Part shown: in pieces, positions 6,766 to 15,263 of the stretch
Layout: every line of letters starts with the position of its first letter
How positions within the stretch are numbered: the first letter of the stretch is position 1
Origin: Monoglobus pectinilyticus
GTDB lineage: Bacteria > Bacillota > Clostridia > Monoglobales > Monoglobaceae
Direction: 5' to 3'
DNA length: 64,000 bases
NCBI RefSeq assembly: GCF_002874775.1
Contig: NZ_CP020991.1
Location: 2,270,451 to 2,334,450, forward strand
The notes under the pieces: model-generated
The model's database searches: none
Seen by the model: the letters and a program-made list of their open reading frames with translations, nothing else
What the model was told of the DNA's origin: nothing
Position numbers and translations under genes: made by a program

Positions 6766-7103
6766 TAAAGAAATATTTTAAAAGTTAAAAATATGTATAG
6801 GTTTTTATTGCCAATCGTATTGTTTGGTGATAATAGATTATCAGGATTTAATTATTCAGTGATTGATAATGATTTTATTGGTGTAAGGCAATATATTTTC
6901 TACTATTGTAAAAGGCGTTTTTGACAATAGATTTTATTAGTTTTAATTCGGGTAAAATTAATGTCGATATTTTTGGATAAAAAACTTTTGGGAAATAAAG
7001 GCGGAAATAAAGTCTTTGTCTAACTCTATCAGGTAGCCGTTTATTAAGGATTAAATTATAAATGTGGACATAAATGATATGAGATTATAAAGGAGGAAAT
7101 TAA
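6766..7103. other. AT-rich region before spoIIAA; promoter expected
   Basis: No gene seen. The spoIIA operon is normally read by sigma H early in sporulation. AGGATTT (about 6841-6847) resembles a sigma-H -35 box, but I could not find a convincing -10 partner, so I do not place a promoter. Confidence 0.4.
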
Positions 7104-7415
7104 ATGAGGTATGAAACAGAACAAATAGGAGGGGCTTTGGTGGTCAAGCTATACGGCGAGATTGACCAGCATTGTGTAAGCGAGATACGTGACGACATTG
7201 ACAGACAGATTGCTATTAGGAATATAAACTCATTGATAGTTGATTTGGGCGGAGTAGAATTTATGGACAGTTCAGGAATCGGTATGATAATGGGCAGGTA
7301 TAAAAATATGGTCAGCCGCGGCGGAAAAATGATGCTTGTTCGTCCTCAGCCACAGGTTGACAAAGTTCTTGAACTATCGGGTATTAAAAAACTTTTTGAA
7401 AAGAATTGCGGATAA
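7104..7415 (+). CDS. spoIIAA: anti-sigma F factor antagonist SpoIIAA
   Basis: A 103-residue STAS-domain protein. VEFMDSSGIGMIMG (about residues 50-63) holds the serine that SpoIIAB phosphorylates. In the forespore SpoIIE removes this phosphate, and SpoIIAA then displaces SpoIIAB from sigma F. The AAAGGAGG ribosome binding site is excellent. It is the first gene of the six-gene spoIIA-spoVA segment, with spoIIAB starting 15 bases downstream. Length and motif match the family. Confidence 0.96.
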   Translation: MRYETEQIGGALVVKLYGEIDQHCVSEIRDDIDRQIAIRNINSLIVDLGGVEFMDSSGIGMIMGRYKNMVSRGGKMMLVRPQPQVDKVLELSGIKKLFEKNCG

Positions 7416-7430
7416 AAAGGAGTGAATAAA

Positions 7431-7877
7431 ATGAATAACTATATGAAACTGGAAATACCATCAAAGACCACAAATGAAGCTTTTGCCAGAGCGGCAGTTG
7501 GGGCGTTTGCAGCTCAGGTTGATTTAACTATAGAGGAACTGTCCGATATTAAAACCGCTGTTTCTGAGGCTGTAACAAATTCCATAATTCATGGATATAA
7601 AGACGCAAGCGGGGTTATATTTATAAATTGTAATATAAGTTGTAAGGATGACAAGTATACTATTGAGATAGTTATAGAGGATAAAGGAAAGGGGATAGAG
7701 GATATAGATGTAGCAATGCAGCCGCTATATACTACCTCTCCGAATGACGAGAGAAGCGGAATGGGCTTTACAGTTATGCAGAGTTTTATGGATAGCTTGG
7801 ATGTAAACTCTGTTTTGGGAGAGGGGACTAAAGTAGTAATGACAAAACGCATTGGAGCCGAAAATACTTATGACTAA
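7431..7877 (+). CDS. spoIIAB: anti-sigma F factor / serine kinase SpoIIAB
   Basis: A 148-residue GHKL-type ATPase that binds sigma F and phosphorylates SpoIIAA. The ATP site is visible as [13 protein letters not shown] (N box), [11 protein letters not shown] (G1) and [12 protein letters not shown] (G2). The start is ATG at 7431: an AAAGGAG box at 7416-7422 gives 8-base spacing, while the in-frame GTG at 7422 lies inside that box. Its end overlaps sigF by 8 bases, so the two are translationally coupled, which fits their fixed stoichiometry. Confidence 0.95.
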   Translation: MNNYMKLEIPSKTTNEAFARAAVGAFAAQVDLTIEELSDIKTAVSEAVTNSIIHGYKDASGVIFINCNISCKDDKYTIEIVIEDKGKGIEDIDVAMQPLYTTSPNDERSGMGFTVMQSFMDSLDVNSVLGEGTKVVMTKRIGAENTYD

Positions 7878-8601
7878 ATTTTCTGAAGCAAACGATGAAT
7901 TGCTGAAACGGATTTCGGAAGGCGATGAGAGTGCGCGGGAGGAAATAATAGAGCAGAATATAGGTCTTGTTCGCTCCATTGTTAAAAGATTTTTAGGCAG
8001 AGGCCATGAAGCTGAGGATCTGTTTCAGATTGGCTGTATCGGGCTTATTAAGGCTGTAAATAAGTTTGACAGAAGCTATGGCGTAACTTTTTCTACTTAT
8101 GCAGTGCCAATGATAATAGGAGAAATTAAAAGGTTTATTAGAGACGACGGTATAATAAAAGTAAGCCGTGCGTATAAGGACATATCATACAAGGCTTTCA
8201 CTGTCAAAGAAAGAATGATGGCGGAACAGAAGACAGAGCCCACTTTGGCAGAAATAGCAAATGAATTGAATATAACTCCTCAGGAGCTGTCAACAGCAAT
8301 GGAGGCCGCAAGGTCCCCGGAATCTTTGTATGCTCAGACTGACGACGGAAAATCTGAGGGGCGGTCTTTGATAGAAAAACTTCCGTCTGACGAGGATTAT
8401 GAACAAAAAATAGAGAACCGAATATTGCTTAGTCAGGCGTTTAAAGGAATGGATGAAAGAGAGAGAATGATAATATATATGAGATATTTTAGGCAGAAGA
8501 CACAGTCAGAAATTGCAGCTATTTTAGGTATCTCGCAGGTTCAGGTTTCGAGAATTGAAAAAAAGGTTCTGATGAAAATGCGTGATAAATTAACAGGATG
8601 A
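7870..8601 (+). CDS. sigF: RNA polymerase sporulation sigma factor F
   Basis: A 243-residue sigma-70 factor for early forespore transcription. Region 2 shows [16 protein letters not shown] and [15 protein letters not shown], including the core-binding DLFQIG, and [20 protein letters not shown]. Region 4 ends with [23 protein letters not shown] 7870 is chosen because GGAG (7855-7858) lies 11 bases before it; the upstream in-frame TTG at 7852 has no such box. Synteny with spoIIAB and spoVA separates it from sigma G. Confidence 0.95.
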   Translation: MTKFSEANDELLKRISEGDESAREEIIEQNIGLVRSIVKRFLGRGHEAEDLFQIGCIGLIKAVNKFDRSYGVTFSTYAVPMIIGEIKRFIRDDGIIKVSRAYKDISYKAFTVKERMMAEQKTEPTLAEIANELNITPQELSTAMEAARSPESLYAQTDDGKSEGRSLIEKLPSDEDYEQKIENRILLSQAFKGMDERERMIIYMRYFRQKTQSEIAAILGISQVQVSRIEKKVLMKMRDKLTG

Positions 8602-8613
8602 TATGTAAAATTT

Positions 8614-8643
8614 GTATATCATCAGATATTTTAGGTCATAATA
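8614..8643 (+). promoter_or_regulatory. forespore sigma-G (or sigma-F) promoter for spoVAC-spoVAD-spoVAE
   Basis: GTATA (8614-8618), exactly 18 bases, then CATAATA (8637-8643), just after the sigF stop and 38 bases before the spoVAC start. This fits the sigma-G pattern (G-ATA, 18 nt, CATA-TA) very well, and spoVA genes are known sigma-G targets. Confidence 0.7.
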
Positions 8644-8681
8644 ATTCCAGACAGAATAAAATGGAAAAGGAGAGAATTTTT

Positions 8682-9149
8682 ATGGCCGGATCTCAAAAAA
8701 ATAAAAATCAGGAATATCTTGACTATGTAAACAGAACATCGCCCAAAAGTCCAATGCTCAAAAATATGCTGCTGGCATTTTTATTTGGGGGTCTGATATG
8801 TGTAATAGGACAAGCCTTTGGAGATTTATACAAAAATGTTTTTCACATGGATATTGAAAATTCAAAGACGGCAGTCAGTATAACTATGGTGTTTTTGGGA
8901 GCTTTGCTGACAGGACTTGATATATATCCTAAAATAGCAAAATATGCAGGGGCAGGTACTATCGTTCCGATAACAGGTTTTGCAAATTCCATAGCTTCAC
9001 CGGCTATGGAGTTTAAACGAGAAGGTCTTGTTACAGGTATGTCAGCCAAGATGTTTGTTGTAGCCGGACCGGTGCTTGTTTATGGTATAACAAGTTCAAT
9101 TGTTGTCGGAATAATATATTATCTTTATAAGATTTTGATAGGAGGTTAA
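8682..9149 (+). CDS. spoVAC: stage V sporulation protein AC
   Basis: A 155-residue inner-membrane protein with four or so hydrophobic segments (about 30-50, 65-85, 92-110 and 122-150). SpoVAC is the mechanosensitive, channel-like part of the SpoVA complex, which moves calcium-dipicolinate into the forespore and out at germination. The N-terminus (NQEYLDYVNRTSPKSP) and IVPITGFANSIASPAMEFK are typical of the family. ATG 8682 is selected over upstream in-frame codons by an AAGGAG box 9 bases before it. Length is close to the usual 150. Confidence 0.94.
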   Translation: MAGSQKNKNQEYLDYVNRTSPKSPMLKNMLLAFLFGGLICVIGQAFGDLYKNVFHMDIENSKTAVSITMVFLGALLTGLDIYPKIAKYAGAGTIVPITGFANSIASPAMEFKREGLVTGMSAKMFVVAGPVLVYGITSSIVVGIIYYLYKILIGG

Positions 9150-9153
9150 ATTT

Positions 9154-10191
9154 ATGGCCGTTCGTTTAGGAAAGCAGACAATAGCACTTGAAGCTCCGGT
9201 ATCTATAGTAAATACAGCCACAGTTGTGGGAACCAAGGAGAGCGAGGGGCCGTTGGCTCCATATTTTGATGTTCATTTGAATGATGCAGAGTGGAATGAA
9301 GAAACATGGGAAAAATCAGAAAGTAAAATGCAGAGGGAAGCTGCAAAACTGGCAATAAGAAAAGCCGGAATGGAACCCGGAAATATAGATTGTGCATTTG
9401 CAGGGGATTTGCTTAACCAGTGTATAAGCTCGGGCTTTAGTGCGAGAGAACTTGAAATACCATATTATGGCTTGTACGGAGCATGTTCAACCATGATAGA
9501 GGGATTGAGTTTAGGCGCTATAAGTATTGACGGAGGAGGATTTGACAGAACCATAGCAGTAGCGTCAAGCCACTTTTGTACAGCTGAAAGACAATATAGA
9601 ACTCCTCTTGAGTATGGCGGACAGCGTACCCCAACAGCACAGTGGACTGTGACCGGAGCGGGAGCTGCGGTTCTTGAAAAAAGACAGTTTCCGCCTTATA
9701 TTACCCATATAACAACAGGAAAGGTTATTGACTTTGGAGTGACAGACCCCAATAATATGGGAGGCGCGATGGCTCCGGCGGCAATAGATACATTAAAAGC
9801 GCATTTTAGAGATACAAAGAGATCACCTAAAAATTATGATTTAATTTTAACAGGAGATTTAGGAAAAGTAGGAAGAGAGATAGTTATAGATATGATGACA
9901 GCCGGCGGATTTGATATGGAACAAAATTATAATGACACCGGCTGTATGATATATGATTTTGAAACTCAGGATGTTCATGCCGGAGGCAGCGGATGTGGAT
10001 GTGTTGCCGTTACTCTTTGCGGATATGTTTTTGAAATGATGAAAAAGGGTGAGTTAAATGATGTCCTTATATTGGGAACAGGCGCATTGTTAAGCCCGAC
10101 GTCGTCTCTGCAGGGAGAATCAGTTCCGGGAATTGCGCATGCGATTTCACTTTCAACAACACCAGGAGGCGGAAAAAATGGATTATATTAA
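9154..10191 (+). CDS. spoVAD: stage V sporulation protein AD
   Basis: A 345-residue protein with a thiolase/FabH-like fold that binds dipicolinic acid on the outer face of the forespore inner membrane. I see the long N-terminal FAGDLLNQCISSGF, YGACSTMIEGLSLGA around the position of the ancestral thiolase cysteine, and a closing GESVPGIAHAISL. It starts 4 bases after spoVAC behind a GGAGG box. Its end overlaps the next gene by 14 bases. Confidence 0.95.
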   Translation: MAVRLGKQTIALEAPVSIVNTATVVGTKESEGPLAPYFDVHLNDAEWNEETWEKSESKMQREAAKLAIRKAGMEPGNIDCAFAGDLLNQCISSGFSARELEIPYYGLYGACSTMIEGLSLGAISIDGGGFDRTIAVASSHFCTAERQYRTPLEYGGQRTPTAQWTVTGAGAAVLEKRQFPPYITHITTGKVIDFGVTDPNNMGGAMAPAAIDTLKAHFRDTKRSPKNYDLILTGDLGKVGREIVIDMMTAGGFDMEQNYNDTGCMIYDFETQDVHAGGSGCGCVAVTLCGYVFEMMKKGELNDVLILGTGALLSPTSSLQGESVPGIAHAISLSTTPGGGKNGLY

Positions 10192-10534
10192 TGCGTTTTG
10201 GGTAGGCGGACTCATATGCGTTGTAGCACAGATTTTAATAGATAAGACAAATATGACTCCGGCAAGGATTTTGGTACTGTATGTTGTTATAGGAACAATT
10301 CTCGGTGGAATTGGGATATATGACAAACTTGTGGATTTTGCTGGAGCAGGGGCAAGTGTGCCGCTTGTTGGATTTGGCAATGTTTTGGCCAAAGGCGTTA
10401 TGAAAGCGGTTGACGCGAATGGTCTTATTGGAGTAATTACGGGAGGAACTGCGGCAGCAGCCGGAGGTATAGCGGCCGCAATATTCTTTGGGTTTTTAGT
10501 TGCATTAATTTTTGATCCAAAAGCTAAAAAATAA
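10178..10534 (+). CDS. spoVAE: stage V sporulation protein AE (SpoVAEb type)
   Basis: A 118-residue membrane protein with about four transmembrane segments, related to SpoVAC (both have AGA-TSVPL/GFGN-like stretches; here FAGAGASVPLVGFGNVLAKG). It is part of the SpoVA dipicolinate channel. ATG 10178 follows an AGGAGG box (10164-10169) placed inside the end of spoVAD. With AC, AD and AE only, this is the minimal clostridial spoVA set; AA, AB, AEa and AF are not here. Confidence 0.93.
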   Translation: MDYINAFWVGGLICVVAQILIDKTNMTPARILVLYVVIGTILGGIGIYDKLVDFAGAGASVPLVGFGNVLAKGVMKAVDANGLIGVITGGTAAAAGGIAAAIFFGFLVALIFDPKAKK

Positions 10535-10968
10535 TTTAAAATACTTCTTAATAAAAGCATATTACTTTATAATAATATTTTATATTTAATTTAAGTTTTT
10601 GACTTAAGATTTAAAATTTAAATTTAATGTGATTTATTATTGTTATAAGTTGTCAGTTATTTAAAGTATTTTTGCTTGTTTTAAATAATATTTCAGAAAT
10701 GTGACAAACGTTTGATATAAACCATTTATTGTTTTTATTTTATGGTAAACCATTAAAAATTAACTTAACATGAATGTCAATGTTACAAAAGTATTAAAAG
10801 ATTTTTGGTTAGGATATAATGATTAACGTATTTCCAGTAATCCCATAGTTTCTTATATATTACATTTTAAAATTTGCTTTTTGGATATTGAAATGATAAC
10901 ATATCAATTTGAAAAGTAATATATATATGAAATCAGAGTTAAAACTTTATTAGGAGGTGGGATTATTG
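10535..10968. other. AT-rich intergenic region, no gene seen
   Basis: No frame with a start and ribosome binding site. A TATAAT box sits at 10815-10820 without a good -35 box. I see no clear terminator after spoVAE. Confidence 0.5.
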
Positions 10969-11331
10969 ATGGAGAGCGGTGCGAAACATGGGCATAAAAA
11001 CAGCGACGGGACTTTTGGAATTATCAAAAGAGAAGTCAGGCTTGAAGGCTCCGCTGAATGCGTAGAATGTGTATTTGAGGGATTTCTCAGGTGTTGTTAT
11101 GAAATAGAACTGAGGGAACATGAATTGGTTAGTATAGAATATTTGCTGACTATAGGACATGATAAGTTTCGCCATTATGGAATTAAAGCAATAATGAGAA
11201 ATAAGGATAATGATATTTTAGATTGCTCTGTTGCTGAAAATAGGTTTGCTACACTAACTGAATGTATTATTAAAATGCAGATGCTGGCTAAAGACAAAGT
11301 CCTTCCATGCACTTTGCCTTATGTAGTATAA
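10969..11331 (+). CDS. hypothetical protein, possibly DUF6514-like
   Basis: A 120-residue soluble protein. An AGGAGG box (10952-10957) lies 11 bases before ATG 10969 and 8 bases before an in-frame TTG at 10966; the GTG at 10957 lies within the box and is not the start. The C-terminal half (SIEYLLTIGHDKFRHYGIKA, then TLTECIIKMQMLAKDKVLP) recalls the small clostridial DUF6514 family, which also ends in V-P-L-VV. That assignment is from memory and unsure. It has five cysteines, with CVECVF near residue 23. It stands alone after the spoVA operon; no function is assigned. Confidence 0.65.
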   Translation: MESGAKHGHKNSDGTFGIIKREVRLEGSAECVECVFEGFLRCCYEIELREHELVSIEYLLTIGHDKFRHYGIKAIMRNKDNDILDCSVAENRFATLTECIIKMQMLAKDKVLPCTLPYVV

Positions 11332-11357
11332 ATTAAACCGTGTTGGTTTTTGTAATA

Positions 11358-11385
11358 TAAAAAAAGACTGCCGCATTAGCGGCAG
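11358..11385 (-). terminator. intrinsic terminator of the rsmD-coaD operon
   Basis: Read leftward: CTGCCGC TAAT GCGGCAG, then TCTTTTTTTATA. A 7-bp perfect stem and strong U tract after the coiled-coil gene. Confidence 0.85.
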
Positions 11386-11421
11386 CCACAGAAACCAATA
11401 TATACATAAATAAAAATCAGT

Positions 11422-11943
11422 TTATTCTATTGTTTGGTTGGTGTTGTCAACCTGAGCAGGTGCGCTTGGAACAATATTTCCGCTGTTTCTCATTTCGTTT
11501 CTATTATTTCTCACAATATTAACACATTGTTCTAAATCTTTCATAGAAGACATAACGACTTTTTCAACAGTTTCAAGAAGATTGTCTGCGTAATTAAAGG
11601 AAGAATCAGTAACTTGCTGTGCATTTGAACGAGCGTTTTCAATAATCTGATTGCCTTGAACGATAGCTTTTTTTGTAATCTCGTTCTCGTTGACCATGGC
11701 AATAATCTTATCTTCAGCACTTTTAATTAAATTATCAGCCTCAGTTTGAGCTTCCTGCAAAATTCTTTGTCTTTCTTCTTTAATCCATTTAGCTTGTTTT
11801 AAATCATCGGGAAGCTTTAGCTTAATCTCTTGAAGAACGTCTAAAAGTTCATCTTTATCAAGAATACAGCGTCCGGAAAACGGCACTGAAGCGCCTTTGT
11901 CGATTATATCCTCCAATTCATCCAACAATTCTAATGCATCCAT
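11422..11943 (-). CDS. coiled-coil protein in the coaD operon, function unknown
   Basis: A 173-residue, highly charged, mostly helical protein. After a short N-terminal module (LELLDELEDIIDKGASVPFS, then LDKDELLDVLQEI) comes a long coiled coil (about 45-140) resembling the stalk of ATP-synthase b subunits or DivIVA-like proteins, with a disordered Asn/Pro-rich tail. No membrane segment. An AAGGAGG box precedes the ATG. The same type of protein often follows coaD in Clostridia, but its role is not known to me. Confidence 0.8.
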   Translation of the reverse strand: MDALELLDELEDIIDKGASVPFSGRCILDKDELLDVLQEIKLKLPDDLKQAKWIKEERQRILQEAQTEADNLIKSAEDKIIAMVNENEITKKAIVQGNQIIENARSNAQQVTDSSFNYADNLLETVEKVVMSSMKDLEQCVNIVRNNRNEMRNSGNIVPSAPAQVDNTNQTIE

Positions 11944-11974
11944 ATAAAATACCTCCTTGAAATATTAAGCCGGT

Positions 11975-12463
11975 CTAGTATTTTGAATTTTCGAAACGGC
12001 TTTTTATAATAGGGATTAAGTTGTCCGGAACGAGACCGTTAAGACATCCGCCATACTTTGCGATTTCCTTTACGATACTGGAACTTAAAAACATATATTC
12101 TTTACTTGAGTGCAGAAATAAAGTCTCAAGCTCTTCATATAAGGTTTGATTTGTAAGCGCCATTTGAAATTCATATTCAAAGTCGGATACCGCTCTAATT
12201 CCCTTAATAATTATCTGTGAATCAATTTTCTTCATAAAATCTACCAGCAGACCGGAAAACGATGTTATTTCAACATTTTCTAAGTCACCGGTAACAAGTT
12301 TTAACATTTCGACCCGTTTTTCAACTGAAAACAAAGGATTTTTTGAATTGTTGACGAGTACGGCAACAACTACTTTGTCAAAGAGTTTTGAAGCTCTTTT
12401 TATAACGTCCATATGTCCGTTTGTGCAAGGGTCAAAACTGCCTGGATATACCGCAGTTCTCAT
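11975..12463 (-). CDS. coaD: phosphopantetheine adenylyltransferase
   Basis: A 162-residue nucleotidyltransferase that converts 4'-phosphopantetheine and ATP to dephospho-CoA, the penultimate step of CoA synthesis. The family start AVYPGSFDPCTNGHMDVI contains the (T/H)xGH ATP site, with NNSKNPLF and a later EYMFLSSSIVKEIA (the ISS-T-like loop). Length is standard. Its AGAGGTGA ribosome binding site overlaps the rsmD stop codon, so the genes are coupled. rsmD-coaD is a conserved bacterial pair. Confidence 0.96.
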   Translation of the reverse strand: MRTAVYPGSFDPCTNGHMDVIKRASKLFDKVVVAVLVNNSKNPLFSVEKRVEMLKLVTGDLENVEITSFSGLLVDFMKKIDSQIIIKGIRAVSDFEYEFQMALTNQTLYEELETLFLHSSKEYMFLSSSIVKEIAKYGGCLNGLVPDNLIPIIKSRFENSKY

Positions 12464-12467
12464 ATAA

Positions 12468-13058
12468 TCACCTCTGCATAACCGTTATTACCGTTTTGCC
12501 ATATCTGGATGATTTTAAAATGTCAAACCCGGTACTTGTTATGTCTTCGCCGTCTGTCTCAGTTTCGGCTACTATAATTCCATTCTCTGATAAAAGATTG
12601 TATTCATAAATCTTATTCAGAGATTTAACAAGAAGCCCCTTATTATATGGGGGATCTAAAAAAATAATATCAAATCCGTGTGTTAATTTAAACGGAATAC
12701 TTTTGCCGTCTAAAGTTACCATAACGTCCCCGTCATATAGCTTATCCAAAAAATTAATTGCGTCAGTCTGATATAGGACAGAAAACTCCTGAAGACCTGA
12801 ACCATTAAGGTTATTGTTTACCAATTCTGCGGATTTGCGACTATTTTCGACAAATACAGCGCAGTCTGCTCCGCGGCTTAACGCCTCTATACCAAGGGCG
12901 CCGCTTCCTGCAAACAAATCCAAAACCAAACGGCATGGAAAACGCATTTGAATTATATTAAACAGGGATTCTTTAACTCTATCTGTAGTTGGTCTAGTGC
13001 CGTCACCGAGCGGAGAAGCGAGCTTATATCCGCGTTTTTTACCAGATATAATACGCAA
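12468..13058 (-). CDS. rsmD: 16S rRNA (guanine966-N2)-methyltransferase
   Basis: A 196-residue class I methyltransferase acting on the 30S subunit. Motif I is LVLDLFAGSGALGIEALSRG, and the catalytic N-methyltransferase motif IV is IIFLDPPYNKG. The N-terminus (RIISGKKRGYKLASP, then RPTTDRVKESLFNI) is diagnostic. The start is TTG at 13056-13058, preceded by AAGGGGGA at good spacing. A consensus-like promoter lies 50-80 bases upstream. First gene of rsmD-coaD-coiled coil. Confidence 0.95.
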   Translation of the reverse strand: MRIISGKKRGYKLASPLGDGTRPTTDRVKESLFNIIQMRFPCRLVLDLFAGSGALGIEALSRGADCAVFVENSRKSAELVNNNLNGSGLQEFSVLYQTDAINFLDKLYDGDVMVTLDGKSIPFKLTHGFDIIFLDPPYNKGLLVKSLNKIYEYNLLSENGIIVAETETDGEDITSTGFDILKSSRYGKTVITVMQR

Positions 13059-13107
13059 AACAAAGTCCCCCTTGCCGGAAATAGAGTTAAGTAATATATT
13101 CTATATA

Positions 13108-13136
13108 TTTATATATCAAATTTGTAATTTTGTCAA
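13108..13136 (-). promoter_or_regulatory. sigma-A promoter of rsmD-coaD
   Basis: Read leftward: TTGACA (13136-13131), 17-bp spacer, TATAAA (13113-13108), about 50 bases before the rsmD start codon. It separates the operon from the RNA gene upstream. Confidence 0.7.
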
Positions 13137-13184
13137 GCGTTTTAAACAAATTTGTAACTATTACCAAAAAAAGAAAAAAGTCAA

Positions 13185-13391
13185 AAAATAAATATACCCC
13201 ACGATTGCCGTAGAATGGATAAGGTAAAAACCTGGAAACCAGGTGGGATCGACTCAAAAGCATTACAAGTCCACTGAATACCCAAAGGTATGAGGCATGT
13301 GCGCCGCTTACTGAAGTTTTGATCCCTTATAAAAATTGTTGGTTTTACATTATTGCCATAAATACGTACAACGCAGGGAAATATTTAATTC
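13185..13391 (-). ncRNA. ssrS: candidate 6S-like small RNA
   Basis: Transcribed leftward, about 190-200 nt, forming a rod. The closing helix is CCCTGCG/CGTGGGG (13378-13372 with 13203-13197), then GTAAAACC pairs with GGTTTTTAC and GGGATC with GATCCC, and an apical arm ends in CATACC-TTTG-GGTAT. Between the second and third helices the strands are unpaired, and the 3' strand there folds a small hairpin ACCTGG-TTT-CCAGGT. A central bubble with a 3'-strand hairpin in a 190-nt rod is the 6S RNA architecture, which sequesters sigma-A holoenzyme. It is followed by a T-rich run. Assignment is by shape; a different structured RNA is possible. Confidence 0.55.
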
Positions 13392-13398
13392 ATATCAT

Positions 13399-13426
13399 AT
13401 TATATCATATTTTTTTAAAAATACAA
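13399..13426 (-). promoter_or_regulatory. promoter of the candidate 6S-like RNA
   Basis: Read leftward: TTGTAT (13426-13421), 16-bp spacer, TATAAT (13404-13399). Transcription would start near 13391, a few bases before the closing helix. The rest of the gap to mecA (13430-13748) is AT-rich, with no gene seen. Confidence 0.55.
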
Positions 13427-13748
13427 CATTTTTTTGATTTTTTTTGTTACAAATTTTTGGTTTTGTATTTAAGAAATTCATTTCGTTAATGTTACAGGGC
13501 GTTTCGGGAACTTTACAACCTAATAACAAATTATTATTTCCAAATATTTAGGATTGAAATAAAAAAATTTTTAGTTATAATTAATTCTATATTAACATAG
13601 ATTTTATTGAGTATCGGCCGGGTGGTTAAAAACTGCCGTACTTTAAATTACCATTTGCTATAATTTGTCTGTTTCGTATTTTGTATATCGATTAGACTAA
13701 TATTTTTTGTGGTTATTATAGCAGAAAAATTTTCAGGGAGATTGTTTT

Positions 13749-14381
13749 ATGAAGATTGAGAAGATCAATGAGAATAAAATAAAGGTTTTAATCGACATTG
13801 ACGAAGCGAAAGAGTGGAATGTGAATATAAAGAACATAGCGTCAAATACACCTGAAATTCAGGAGATGTTTTGGACAGCGCTTCGTCTTGCCGAGAAGGA
13901 TGTGGAATTTTCAGTTGACGGAGCAAAATTATTTGTTGAGGCTATACCGGGACAGACAGAGGGGTTTGGAATGCTTATAACTAAGATATTTAGTGATAAT
14001 GACCTAAATTTGGCTGTTTCAAATTGTTCATATAAGGGTCGTGTCAAAAAAAGAAAATTGACGCCTGGGAGGAATGAGTGTATAAAAAGGGCTTTGGGGA
14101 AACGTATATTCAGGTTTTGTGATTTTGAAAATGTTTGCCAGGCTGCAAGTGCGGTTTATCGGGATTTTGAGGGAGAAAGCACTCTTTATAAACTTGAAGA
14201 TTCATATTATATGCTGCTTCTTCCAACAGACAGCTCTTCTATTATTGGGATAGAAAAGGTTATGCTTGAGTTTTCCGATAAACAGTCTAAGACGCTTATA
14301 TCTCACGGCAGACTCAATGAATTGGGCGAGATAATGATAAAAGAAAACGCAGTAAATATATTATCAGAATATTTTTCATAA
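13749..14381 (+). CDS. mecA: adaptor protein MecA homologue
   Basis: A 210-residue adaptor that delivers substrates to the ClpC/ClpP protease. The N-terminal substrate-binding part begins MKIEKINENKIKVLIDIDEA with KEWNVNIKNIASNTPEIQ and KLFVEAIPGQTEGFGMLITK, the family pattern. A linker with KKRKLTPGRNE leads to the C-terminal ClpC-binding domain (about 125-205). A GGGAG box lies 8 bases before the ATG. Monocistronic, ended by a strong terminator. In Bacillus it controls competence; here the substrates are unknown. Confidence 0.85.
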   Translation: MKIEKINENKIKVLIDIDEAKEWNVNIKNIASNTPEIQEMFWTALRLAEKDVEFSVDGAKLFVEAIPGQTEGFGMLITKIFSDNDLNLAVSNCSYKGRVKKRKLTPGRNECIKRALGKRIFRFCDFENVCQAASAVYRDFEGESTLYKLEDSYYMLLLPTDSSSIIGIEKVMLEFSDKQSKTLISHGRLNELGEIMIKENAVNILSEYFS

Positions 14382-14408
14382 ACTACATAAAATATACTTT
14401 ATAAATTC

Positions 14409-14445
14409 AAAATCGGCAGAGTAATAATCACTCTGCCGATTTTTA
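14409..14445. terminator. bidirectional intrinsic terminator after mecA
   Basis: AAAATCGGCAGAGT / ACTCTGCCGATTTT, a perfect 14-bp stem with a 7-nt loop, with T and A tracts on both sides. Confidence 0.9.
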
Positions 14446-14694
14446 AGTTATAGCTCTTAATATTAGGTTAAAATAAGTATTAGGTATTAGGATAAAATAC
14501 AGCGTCTAATAATTAAGATTTGTCAAACAAGATTATTACCGGCGCTGATTCTAATAACAAAAAATCTTACATACGAATCTATACTATGACTTTGTACTTA
14601 AAGAAGCGCAAAATACATATGGATTATATAAATATCGTATGTTCAACTTATTTGATAAAGTAAAACAAGTTAACGAAAATAACTATAATGAAAA

Positions 14695-15015
14695 TAAATA
14701 AAAATGTGGTTTTGCAAGCATCGGTAGGGAAAACGAAGTTTGCCGCGTAAGGCGCGCAGCCGCGGAAAAGCTATTATAAAAAAGTTTATGTTAATATTAA
14801 GCGGATTGTTTGATAAACCTACACTTTCAAAAAATTACTTAGTTGTGGTGTATATTCTTGAACACCGAGTGAGGTGATCAGCCATATCACGTGAAGTATG
14901 AACATACTTAGAATAAATTGACATAGTTTTTTAATAATAAACTTTTCCGCGGCGCGCGCCTTACGCGGCAGATTTCATCTGCCCTTCGAAGCTTGCAAAA
15001 CCACATTTTTATTTA
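14695..15015. repeat. 320-bp MITE-like inverted-repeat element
   Basis: Two arms of about 75 bp in inverted orientation (14695-14770 and 14942-15015) surround a 170-bp AT-rich centre. The outer parts match closely (TAAATAAAAATGTGG, TTTTGCAAGC), as do the inner parts (GCCGCGTAAGGCGCGC, CGCGGAAAAG); the middle of each arm differs and carries its own hairpin in the right arm (GGCAGAT-TTC-ATCTGCC). No open frame inside. It looks like a small non-autonomous mobile element or a structured RNA. The left arm core resembles the repeats at 41.9-43.0 kb and 45.4 kb. Confidence 0.75.
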
Positions 15016-15133
15016 TAGTTGATCTTATATTTGCCTTAAAATTTCTGTCCATATATTATAACATTTCCAATAAATCAGTTTTCAAATTTTGACAGCTTAT
15101 AATACCTCTATAAAAGTTATATTAATAAAAATT

Positions 15134-15177
15134 AAATGGGTGTAAAATCAATAATTTGATTTTACACCCATTTTTTT
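15134..15177. terminator. very strong bidirectional hairpin terminator
   Basis: AAATGGGTGTAAAATCAA pairs with TTGATTTTACACCCATTT almost perfectly, with a loop of a few bases, followed by TTTTTTT. It lies between the repeat element and yabP, so it blocks read-through into the sporulation genes. Confidence 0.85.
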
Positions 15178-15263
15178 AGTTTTCTTCATATTAATGAAAG
15201 ATTATGAATATGAATGATATAACTGGATTAATTAAAACATTTTAAGAGAAGGGAAGAACTTTT

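Noticed and set aside
7422-7430. GTG start for spoIIAB
   Set aside because: The GTG lies inside the ribosome binding site; ATG 7431 has proper spacing. The same trap applies at 10957, 19629 and 44853.
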